The notes under the pieces: model-generated
The model's database searches: none
Told to the model about the DNA's origin: nothing
Seen by the model: the letters and a program-made list of their open reading frames with translations, nothing else
NCBI GenBank assembly: GCA_963575745.1
Contig: CAUYUJ010018704.1
Location: forward strand, 593,497-657,496
Length of the DNA: 64,000 bases
DNA from: Prorocentrum cordatum
Taxonomy: Eukaryota > Sar > Dinophyceae > Prorocentrales > Prorocentraceae
Direction: 5' to 3'
Shown here: positions 55,052 to 64,000 of the stretch, piece after piece
Layout of the letters: each line of letters opens with the position of its first letter
How positions within the stretch are numbered: the stretch's first letter is position 1
Program-made: the position numbers and the translations under genes

Positions 55052-55623
55052 CTAGGGGGGGGAAGCGAGGAGAATGACCGCCCGCGCAGTTGGCTAGCGA
55101 AGATGAGCGAAGGAAGCGCAACGAGGCAGGAAACGAGGGAGCGAAGAAGATGAGTCAGAAAGAAACGTCGGACGAGGAGATGGATGATGATGCTGATGAA
55201 GATGACGATGACGACGATGAGGATGATGATGAGCATCATCATCATCATCCTCATCACCATCATCACCAGTAAGTCGGAAGAGGACGTGGACGGGGAGAAA
55301 GGGGGGCTGAGGGCGAGTCGAAGGAGCAGCCAGAAGAGGAGAGCGGCCTGCTGGAGGAGATCAGCCGCCGACATCCTGTTCCTCCGCGCCCGTCTCGCCA
55401 CCTCCTCGGGGAGGGGGGGCCAGCGTCGAGGAGAGGGGTGATATGTACATATATATATATGTGCACACATGTTTTCATGTAGATATACATACTTGTGTAG
55501 ATGTATAGACGCAGATGTAGATGTAGACGTAGATGTGGTTGTAGATGTAGATGTGTACATATATTTATATATATATGTACACGTACATCTACATGTATAT
55601 GTTTCCGAGATTGAGGCCGTGTC

Positions 55624-55689
55624 CTGGCATAGACCCATGATGCGTTCGGCGATCTTCTGCTGCATCTCCTTGGCCTCTGTCTTCTTCAC
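55624..55689 (-). CDS. Exon 4 of the large minus-strand gene
   Basis: 66 nt, phase 0. Encodes VKKTEAKEMQQKIAERIMGL then CQ. Donor CAG|GACACG (GA type). The intron to exon 5 holds (GAT)n and (TA)n repeats. Confidence 0.8.
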
Positions 55690-55896
55690 CTGGGCTGGCC
55701 CCAGCCGCAGGTCATGGATCCCCCCCGCCGCGCTGCTCCTATAGACCCGATGCTACATATATATATATATATATGGATATACCACTCCTATATACCTAGC
55801 CCTACTCCTACTATAATACTCCTACTCCTACGTTTCCTCCCTCCTCCTCCTCCTCCTCCGAATATATTCCTCCTCGGGTCATCGCCCCCGCGTGGC

Positions 55897-55974
55897 CTGC
55901 CACGCCATGTCGACCGCCACCTTCCCCGCGGCCTTGGCCATGCAGGGCTTCGCGAAGTACAGCTTGTCGTCCAC
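55897..55974 (-). CDS. Exon 3 of the large minus-strand gene
   Basis: 78 nt, phase 0. Encodes VDDKLYFAKPCMAKAAGK then VAVDMAWQ. Donor CAG|GCCACG (GC); AAG|GTGGCG at 55921 would give a shorter exon, also in phase. Confidence 0.65.
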
Positions 55975-55985
55975 CTGTCTCGTGT

Positions 55986-56143
55986 GTGTGTGTGTCTGCG
56001 TGTGTGGGGGTGTGTGCGTGTGTGTGTGTGTGTGTGTGTGATCGTGTGTGTGTGTGTGCGTGTGCGTGTGCGTGTGCGTGTGCGTGTGCGCGTGCGTGTG
56101 CGTGTGCGTGTGCGTGTGCGTGCGTGCGTGTGTGTGTGTGTGT

Positions 56144-56176
<33 letters not shown>

Positions 56177-56205
56177 AGTGTGTGTGTGCGTGTGTGTGTG
56201 TGTGC
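55986..56205 (+). repeat. (GT)n/(GTGC)n microsatellite in intron 2
   Basis: Occupies most of the predicted intron between exons 2 and 3. Cys-Val frames here are artefacts. Confidence 0.96.
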
Positions 56206-56270
56206 GTGTGTCGTTTCCTCTCTCATGCCTAGCTTCTTGCCTCGATCCCAGTCCCCCTCCAGCTGCGCGC

Positions 56271-56324
56271 CTTGCACAGCGCCACCAGCAGCTCTTTGTG
56301 CTCCCTCATCGCGGCATGCCTGGC
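56271..56324 (-). CDS. Exon 2 of the large minus-strand gene
   Basis: 54 nt, phase 0. Encodes ARHAAMREHKELLVALCK. Acceptor GAAG|GCC chosen because every other acceptor is AG|G; AAG|TTC at 56342 would add FANTVK in frame. Donor AAG|GCGCGC (GC). Confidence 0.6.
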
Positions 56325-56410
56325 CTTCACCGTGTTCGCGAACTTATGCGGGGGCGGGGGGGAGGGGCGAGGTTCAGACAAAAGAAAGAGAAACGAGAAG
56401 GAGAGCAATC

Positions 56411-56530
56411 CTTCACGATCGGCGGCGCGGCCGCGAAGGGCGTCAGGGCTGCCTGCATGCCCGCGACATCCCTGGAAGCGATGGCCCCCTTCGGGGGCAT
56501 CCCTCTGCGGGTGATTCCCATGAAATATGC
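56411..56530 (-). CDS. Exon 1 (first found) of the large minus-strand gene
   Basis: 120 nt, phase 0. Encodes AYFMGITRRGMPPKGAIA then SRDVAGMQAALTPFA. It has an AG|G acceptor, so at least one more exon with the start codon must lie upstream; 56700-56740 (DSEAVAPSI) is a weak candidate. Donor AAG|GATTGC (GA type). Confidence 0.65.
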
Positions 56531-56779
56531 CTGGGCCACAATGGCTGTAAACTACATTTGTATGTATATATATGTATGTATAGAATATACGTGTGTATAT
56601 ATTGCATATATATAAAAATACATGTATGTATGTATACATATATACATATGTATATATATATATATATATACATATATAAATGTGCCTATAACATAGATGC
56701 TCGGGGCCACTGCCTCGGAATCAGCATCGGTAATCCCGCGTGCTCAATATATAGGACCCACGCGCTTACATGCAAACAT

Positions 56780-57300
56780 CATGGGTACATAACAACTCAT
56801 GGGTACCGTGCCTATGACATGGGGGCCACGACCCTCTGGGTTCCCCTATCCCCCCCTTTCGTCCGGCCCGACCCCCCGCCCTCCCCGAGCCGACCTCGAC
56901 CTCTCCTGCCTCGGTCCGACGGCGTGCACCCACACAGCGGGGCCCACGCGGCGGCGGGGAGGAAGCGCGCGCGCACCGCGGCCGCTGGCCGCGGCCGTCG
57001 GCCGCGAGGCCGGCCGCTGGCCGTCGCCCCCCCTGGCGGGGGCGGGCGCCTCCTCGGGCCGGGCGGCTGCTGCAGCCGGCGCCGAGCGCCTCCACGGCGG
57101 AGAGCGAAGGGGCCCAGCAGGCGTCCGCCACTCGGGCCGGGCGATTAAGGGGGGGATAGCAAAGGGGGGGGGGTGAGAATCAGCTCGCGCGCAGCTGATT
57201 TTCCCGGTGCCTCCCGGCGCCGGGAGGCGCCCAAGGATCGAGGAATGGGCCCCTCGGTGGGGCCGAGACCAGCTGCATGCAGCGGATTTCGTACCCCTCC
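56780..57300. repeat. Modules shared with 27.59-27.85 kb
   Basis: 56780-56845 is the inverted copy of 27750-27850; 57127-57300 is the direct copy of 27589-27740, including the 20-bp palindrome (57209-57228). The intervening 56850-57126 is GC-rich with no supportable gene. Confidence 0.8.
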
Positions 57301-57450
57301 CTTTCCCAATCCCCCCCTACCGTTCGGCCCGAGCCACGGGGGCCGCCGCAGCGGCAGGCCTCCTCTGCGTTAACCGTCCTATCGAGGCCGAGGAGAGGCG
57401 TTTCTGGCCCCTCCTCTGAGGGGCAAGGATAGAGGGGGACTGGCACAAGG

Positions 57451-57598
57451 GGGGCATGCATCGACCTGGAATCGGCGATACATCGCCGACGGATCGGCGA
57501 TAGGCCTCCGGTCGTGAATCCGCACCTTCCTGGACAGGCTGGGGCTATCAGGCCCCAGTCGGCGATCAACGGGCGATTGGGGGTCGATGGATCCCCCC
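57451..57598. mobile_element. Inverted-repeat element, GATGCATC family, copy 2
   Basis: Ends GGGGGGCATGCATCGACC and the inverse of GGGGGGATCCATCGACC. The interior shares ATCGGCGAT repeats, ATCCGCA(C/T)CTTCCTGGAC and GGGCGATTGGGGGTCGATG with 7785-7946. Confidence 0.7.
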
Positions 57599-57629
57599 TA
57601 TGCCTATCCCCCCTATCGTTGCCCCTGGT

Positions 57630-57745
57630 CCTTGGCATCGTTACGATGCCAAGGATCAGCTAGGGAAGAGCCTTGCCATCGTTGCCCCTGATCCTTGCCA
57701 TCGTTACGATGCCTTCCCTAGCTGTCTACTAGACAGCTGGGGAAA
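57630..57745. repeat. Cluster of short hairpins
   Basis: Perfect 11-bp arms CCTTGGCATCG/CGATGCCAAGG around TTA at 57630-57654, a second TTGCCATCGTTACGATGCC copy at about 57695, and CTAGCTGTCT/AGACAGCTGG around ACT near 57720-57742. Confidence 0.85.
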
Positions 57746-57897
57746 GAGCCTGTCGCCGCGGCTGCCTCCGCGGTGCCGCCCTCAGCACCGCGGCCGGAGC
57801 GGACCTCCGCGAGGCCCGTTTCGATCCCTCTCGGGGCTGTCAAGAAACGATCCAGGACGGAAGAGCGGTCTCCCGCGGAGGCGTCGCTATCTGCGCG

Positions 57898-58050
57898 GGT
57901 CCGCTTCGCCCCCATATACAGGCGGCACTGCGAAGAGACATTCGAGATACTCAGACAAATCAAACATCGTCAGAAGAGCGCGAAAAATCGTCACCAGACT
58001 ATTTTTTCGACTAGTCTTGAGATTCCTCCTGCAGAGGGACGTGCCCGACT
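57898..58050. mobile_element. Possible decayed TTAA-family MITE
   Basis: The 3' end (CCTCCTGCAGAGGGACGTGCCCGAC) matches the 3' end of the 2.3-2.7-kb elements, and CAAATCAAACATCGTCAGAAG and ACTATTTTTTCGACTAG resemble their interior. The 5' end is degenerate. No gene is seen from 58051 to 58529. Confidence 0.55.
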
Positions 58051-58529
58051 GCAGGCTATACGAGGGCGCCAGCCGTACCCCCGCTGCGCCGATCCTGGCC
58101 GGGCCCTCGTGAGCCCAGGACATAGGTGTCCATATGGGCTCTGGGCTCTTGGCCAGAGGGCCCTATTATAGGAATGAGTTGCGAGGCGGGGAGCTATCAA
58201 TGTCCACTGCCTGGGAAACGGCGTCCTGAGAACCCGGCGGGCGCTGGGCAGGGCAGGTTCTCGTCGTGTCGACTGGGGCGCTGGTTTCTGACACGGAGGA
58301 GATCGTTCAGCCTTGAAACGATCGGCCGTGTTCAAAACGTCAGATCGTTCAGCATCGACCGATTCTGGGTCGCCGGCGGCGTGCAACGTGAAACGCCGTC
58401 GGCAGGGTCGAACCTGCCGGATGGATGCAGATTGGCCCCCGAGGGTCCGAATAGATCCACATGCCCAACGCCGCTCGAGGGCCTCCGAAGGTCGAGTTTC
58501 TCCAGGCCGTGGTCCTGCATATAGATTGC

Positions 58530-58745
58530 CCCCCCCCCCTCCCCCCCCCTGGCCCGCGTACCCCTCCTCCTCCCTCCTCCTCCCTCCCCCTCCTCCTCCT
58601 CCTCCTCCTCCTCCTCCTCCTCCTCCCCTCCTACTCCTCCTCCTCCTCCTCCTCCTCCCTCCTCCTCCTCCTCCTCCTCCCTCCTCCTCCCCCCCTCCTC
58701 CTCTCCTCCTCCTCCTCCTCCTCCTCCTCCTCCTCCTCCTCCTCT
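58530..58745 (+). repeat. (CTC)n microsatellite
   Basis: CTC/CCT triplets, 125 bp downstream of the LINE stop codon. Confidence 0.95.
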
Positions 58746-58870
58746 CATTTTTCTCATTTCCCATGCCGACCAAGATCAGTGACCACTGGCGAGCGAGCGA
58801 TAGAGGACCGCGGCGACCCGCGGGCTACAGGGGCGAGGGCCCGAAAACCGAATCGCCACCCTGGGCGCGA

Positions 58871-61800
58871 TCACCAAGGAACGGGCACGGGTTCGGCCCA
58901 GAAATCCGAGGGATCCTGAAAGGGGCCTCCTGGAGCCCCCTGAGGCCTCTTTCGGCCCTTCGCCGCCTCCAGGTCGGCCTGGAGACGGTCCGCACACGCA
59001 TTCAATTCAGATGGGGTGAAACCGAACCTAGCGCTCAGCTGCTGGGCCGTCCACTTTTCCCCCCAAACCCCCTCCACCGCCGCCTCCCCGTCACTACCTG
59101 GCCCAGCAGGCTGGAGGAGGGTCGCGCCTGCTCCTCGAAGTCCAAGGCAGGCGACCGCCGCCAGTTCTGGCAGTGAAGGCGTGCGTGGGGGCCCTATCGA
59201 CCAACCCTTATATTGGGGGGCCCAGGACGGGAACTGCCCCTTCGCAGCTCGGTTCCGCTGGCGCCTGAGCGCCACAGTGATCATCGTGGGCGAGCAGTCC
59301 TGGCATAGATTCTTGGCTCCTCCCCACGAATACGCACCACAACAGGTGCAAAATAAAACAGTGGACCCTCCCAAGATCGGCAATCCGTCGGGACCGAAGA
59401 CACGTGCACAGGCAAGAGCGTGTTTGGTGAGACGCATCAACATGCCCAGCTCAGGGGTCTCTTCAGCCCACAGGAAGGCATCGGTGGCGATTCGGAGCCT
59501 CGGGAGCGAGAGCTGCTGGGAAGGGTCCTCACCGCGAGCCAGACGTTCAACCTTGGCCGCCTGCCGCTGGGCCTTGTCAGGGAGGGGGTCCGAGTCGCGG
59601 ATGCCTCGCTCCGCCATATGGACCTCTTGCTCTCCCGCCCAGCGCAGCACCTGAGTGACAAAGGAGCTGAGGGCCCGAATCTGCTTCGTGGCCTCACTCG
59701 TGGCCGGGTGGAGCTGGGCCCCTTTCTTGGCGAGCTCGTCTGCTCGGTCCGAGCCGAGCTTACAGAACGTGGTGGTGCGGCCCGCATCGACATCTCCCCA
59801 AGAGCAGTGGGCCTTCACCTTGGTGACCGAGGGCGGGCCTGCGTCATAAACTGAATGGACGCGGCTCCACAGGTGCGCACTGCGGGATCCTGCCTCCACC
59901 GATCTGATCGGGTCTTGAAAGGCCGCGACCGTGGCAGCACAATCTATGAAGAAACGATGCTCACTGAGTGTGTCCACACACCCTGCGGCTGCCATCATGA
60001 TGGCGAAATCTTCCCCGTCTCGCGCTGTCTGGAAGGGGCCTTGCTCGTACGGCACCGCCCCGTAACACCCCGAAACGAAACCACCGTCGTCGTCCACCTG
60101 AGCGAGGCCCCAACCAGCCCGCGAGAGCAGGGGGTCAGTCGGGTCCATGGCGGAGCCGTCGGAAAAAATATTCCCCGAGAGGGCCCCGCTGGCTGGCCGA
60201 TTGACCCAAACAATGTGGGCCTGACCGCAATGCAACGGGGGTGGGACGAGCTCAAGAGGGGCGGGGAATATGCCAGCGGCAGCCTTCTCAAGGTCCTGAC
60301 ACCATTCCTCAAGCTGCCGCGCCTGCTGGCGCACCGAAGGGTCAAGGGACGCGCGGCGATCACCCTCGAACGCGTCGCAACAAAACCTACGATGGAACAG
60401 CGTGCCTGGCGCACGTCTACATAACTTACAGAGTGGCGACTCCGCCAGCCCGTGGGCATGCAGTCGGGCCTGGGTCCAGTGACATTGCGACAGCAGGCTA
60501 CGCACCGCCTCCTGATGGTGAGGCGTCCACAGGCACCTGCACGGTCCTTCGATGGCCTCTCTGATGGGGCCCCAGAAAATCGGCCTTAGCCAGACCTGGG
60601 AGGACGACCTGCTGCCCAGGGCGATAACATCTGAAACATAGGCGGCAGAGACCCTGGCCAGAGCAGCAACCTGCTTCGGGGCTAGCGCTAACAGATCGAT
60701 GGTGGCCCCCCGTTCCGAGAGGAGGGTCTTGGCATCAATCACCTGCCAGCCTAGGGCCCTGACCGTCTGTGCAAACACATGGGCTGGGGATTTCACGACA
60801 GTCCACGCGAACTTGGCAGCTTGTAGCTCTTCCAAAGCCCCACGAAGCGCCTGCTGGAGGAGCTGGAGAGAGGGTCTCCCGTCCCAGAGAGCCTGAGCCC
60901 AAAAAAGCACAACCTGGCTATGGTACAGGACCATGGGGTCCATCTTTAAACCAGCTGCAGACGAGTGTAGACGGAGCCCCAATGAGGCCGTGCCCTTCAC
61001 CTTGTGAAGGCTATTCAGGGCTCCTCGCCGAAGGCCTCGAAGTTGAGCACCAGTGAGCCCAGTGACAGGAGCGCCCCATAGAGCCGTCGCTTGTGGCCCA
61101 GCACGCTGTACCCGATGAATGGCCGCAGTTCCTCTGAGGCGCCTAAGTCTCCAGCTCCTCTTGGCCCCCTTGAGCAGACGGGACTTACAGGTGGGGTTGC
61201 GACGCCTCCTAGCACACGTAGCATCCGATCCCAGGCTGCGGACCACCCCTTTCCTGGAGAAGCGGAGGCCCTGCCATCGATGCTCAAGACCCTTGGCAAG
61301 TCGGGCAGAGGATGCAATGAAGTGGCTCTTGTGGTCCGCCAAGACCAGTTCAAGACGACGGAAGCCTTTGGTCATTTTTACACCGACATCCCCAAGCTCC
61401 TTGGTCACGAACGCCTCGGAGCCTAGCGCCTGCACGTGGACATCGTCCACTACGTTCCGAACGTGCACAGCTGGGTGCTGCTGACTAATCGAATGCAGCA
61501 GCCTATACAAGAGCGTACGCGCAAAGCTCGTTGCCAAGGTGCATCCCGCCAAGACCGTGCCTTCTGCATAGAATATATCACTTATGGCGTTCTGAAAACT
61601 AAGGGTCCGCGCTCCAGAATACACCCGACAAGCGATAAACACGAGTCTGAGATTCATGCCCGTCTCGCGAGCTTCCACCATGAGCTTATTATGCGAGATA
61701 TACTCGTAGAATTTAGCCAAATCCGTGAACAAGGTAGCCACCTGGAAGTTATTCAGGCTAGAAACATACGAGTACATGTTATGCTCCCACCCAGCTCTGT

Positions 61801-64000
61801 CACAAGTTCGCCCCTTGGAACCCCAAAAGCAGGGAATATTGTGAGCCGCCTCCCAAGCTCGAGCGATGTCTTGCCGAAGCCTACCCCAGACACGGCACAA
61901 GCTGCATATCAATGCAATGGGCCGCAAACCGTCACTGTCGGGCTTACCGATAAACACGATGATCGACGGCCACTTGGTGGGGAGGGTAGGTTTGGCTTCC
62001 CACAGCAGTAGAACGTCTAGTAGTCGCAGCTGGAAGCTCTCATCCAAAAGTAGCCACGTACGTGGATTCACACAGTCCACCCCCAGCCCCACGTCGTGCC
62101 GAAACCTCTTGAGAGCCCCTCGAAGCTGCAGGAGATCTGGAGGTGGGAGGGTCGTGCTGAGGGCCTCCCGCTCCTGCTCGCTGCTGATGGACGTCTTACC
62201 GTTCTGCCAGAACTCGTCCCATTGGTCTTTGAGGCTCTGGATGGCCTGATCTCCCTGGAGCGGCAGCCCGTCGGGGCCAATCGGGTTCGGGGTGGGCCGG
62301 GTGTCCCGAGCAAAGCGATGCGCCGCTTTCCCTCCGCCAGCTACCGCATCACGAGCCCACGCTCTCCACCTCTGCCACCTGGCCTTTCCTTCCGCCTTCA
62401 GAACCCTCTGGGTGGTCAAATCCAGGTCCTCCAGAAACTGGCCAAACTCGTCACCCTGCTGCTGGCACGTTTCAACGATAGAAGGTAAGTCTTTCAGCGC
62501 ACCAAGGTCAGGCCCTAACACAACTGGGTTGAGGCTGCGCAGGGCCTGGCACAGCCCATCGATGGCTGTCGCAAAGGTCTGGATGTCAGCCTTTTCCCAA
62601 AGCTTGCTGATCTTATGCACAATGGTCTGGAGGGTACGCCACTCACGAGCCTTCGGCGAGGTCCCCTGGTCCCATTTCCTACTCAAAAGCGTAGCCAACT
62701 GCACCGACCTCGTCTGAAACCCTCCAGCACGGCCTCTGAAGGGGGTGTCCTCGCCGTCCACGAGGTCGAACATGCGACAACATTCGTCCTCCATATGCCC
62801 TAACCATTCGCTCCAGGTATCTTCCAGGGAGGCCTCCAAGGGAAGTTGAGTGGGTTCCCAAGACCAGTCGTGAGCACAGGGTTCGCGTTGGCATCCGATC
62901 GGCAACTTGGTGGGGAAAGGCTTCCACGTCACACGTACCTGCACAGGCAGTCGAAGTGAAAACCCTCGCAGCGTCAGCATCACTGGGGTGTGGGGCCCGC
63001 ACGGCGCTGAGTGCAGCGCCCTGACGTCGACGACACTGGACGCCACACCTCGTGAGACAAGGAAAAAGTCCAGGCACCTGGCGGAGCCTGTCGCTGCAAA
63101 CGTAGGCACCTTAGGGGCGATGATCGTCGCTCCCAGCAGCTGGCTCCACCGCTGGAGCCCCAGGTTACTCGGCTCCATGTTCAGGTCCCCTCCCAAGATC
63201 CAAGGGCGCCCACACCCTTGTAAGAAGGCTCCCAGGTCCTCCAGAAGTTCCAGGTTGTCTCCAGAGCATTCCTGACCCACGTGCGAGTACAGCGATATCC
63301 ACAAGAAGCCCGTGGGGATCATAGCATCGACATGCATGGCCGAGACCCTCCCAAGAGCAGAACGTCGGAGGCTCAGCTCACTGTCCAATAGCGGTCTGCA
63401 TCGGATGTGCGAGGCTACCCCCGTCATGGTCCCCGCGCTCGTGGCCAACTGGTGATCTCCCGTCCGAACAGCAGGATTGAACGTGGCTTTAACCCCACGG
63501 AGGCTGGCCCATTTCTGGGCAGACCGAATCGAGGCTTCCTCCAGACGGGTCTCCTGGATGGCCCACCCGTGGGCCTTCTCCCCGCACTGCAGCTGCCATT
63601 CAAGAACTTCCTGGGCCGAGGACCAAGAGTTGGGGTTCAGGGTGACGAAACGCCAGTTGGTTTTATTGCGCTGCTGCCTGCGGCGCCGAGCCTCAGGCCG
63701 AGCAGGAGTCGCTGTCGTAGCGCTGCAGGTCGCGCTCAGGCTCGTCGTGGCCGAGGAAGAGGCTGGTGAAGTCAATGACTGAGCCTCCGCCGACTGTGCG
63801 CTGGCTGACTCGCTGGTCGACGCGGTCGGCTGACTCTGGCGATCTGTCGGCTGCTCGCGGGTGTCCATCCATGCGGCCGTGCTGCTCTGCGAGTCCACGT
63901 GGCGGTGGACCTCCTCGTCGTAGTCCTGGGCCGATGTCTCTCGCAGCTGCAAGAAGTATGCCCAGTAACGGCCCCGTGAGCGTGCCTGATCTGCCCACGA
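58871..64000 (-). mobile_element. LINE (non-LTR retrotransposon) ORF: AP endonuclease, reverse transcriptase, RNase H; 5' truncated by the window
   Basis: One uninterrupted frame of ~1709 codons stays open to the window end, so its start lies outside. Counting from codon 63952 as 1: AP endonuclease 97-330 (NPNSW, QETR, GGDLNMEP, CLDFFLVS, GPHTP); reverse transcriptase about 590-900 (LRPIAL, LFTDLAKFYEYI with Asp 743, and VVDD 834-837 at the YADD site); a CKLC...H...C zinc knuckle (1175-1192); RNase H 1260-1410 (SDGSA, DGEDFAI, FIDCAA, KAHCS, GSDRADELA, all acidic residues present); then a CTCC...CQDC zinc motif (1535-1553). Intact catalytic motifs and absence of stops point to a recent, possibly active copy. 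No poly-A tail or tail repeat is evident after the stop. Confidence 0.92.

Noticed and set aside
55986-56205. Cys-Val-rich protein (possible toxin-like or metallothionein-like)
   Set aside because: Pure (GT)n/(GTGC)n intronic microsatellite.

Overview
This looks like nuclear DNA from a dinoflagellate. The evidence is the very high GC content, the extreme density of microsatellites and inverted repeats, introns that seem to start with GT, GC or GA and whose acceptors all read AG|G, one good and one degenerate genomic relic of the dinoflagellate 22-nt spliced leader, and a dinoflagellate-style LINE. I cannot name the genus from sequence alone; a Prorocentrum- or Polarella-like genome would fit. 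No bacterial operon, tRNA, rRNA or CRISPR array was seen.

Layout. 1-20 kb: no convincing gene. It is a mosaic of (CTC)n/(GGA)n, (GTC)n and (CAT)n arrays, minisatellites and at least five families of short inverted-repeat elements (MITE-like), several with readable target-site duplications or an empty-site partner. 20-23.5 kb: a GC-rich, possibly protein-coding minus-strand region beneath a degenerate multi-copy spliced-leader relic. 24-31 kb: repeats, a 150-bp near-perfect palindrome and a few weak minus-strand exon candidates. 31.6-33.0 kb: a minus-strand proline-rich (PAQEVP-repeat) gene with a spliced-leader relic 18 nt before its ATG, so probably a retroposed mRNA that now appears to carry two introns. 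36.2-38.3 kb: an intronless transposase-like gene broken by one extra base in a run of nine G. 39.9-56.5 kb: a minus-strand gene of at least 24 exons, reconstructed here by phase matching. 58.9-64.0 kb: a LINE with AP endonuclease, reverse transcriptase and RNase H, running off the window edge.

Assembly. A 100-N gap (46401-46500) joins two contigs. The last ~6.05 kb before the gap (40.35-46.40 kb) is almost the same sequence as the ~6.1 kb after it (46.50-52.6 kb), and both copies stop at the gap. The simplest reading is an unmerged overlap of two contigs (two haplotypes or an assembly break), so the 24-exon gene is one gene and not a tandem pair.

Every gene I can support is on the minus strand, as expected for dinoflagellate unidirectional gene arrays. 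Exon boundaries, gene functions and repeat families come from reading the sequence only; no database search or transcript was available.
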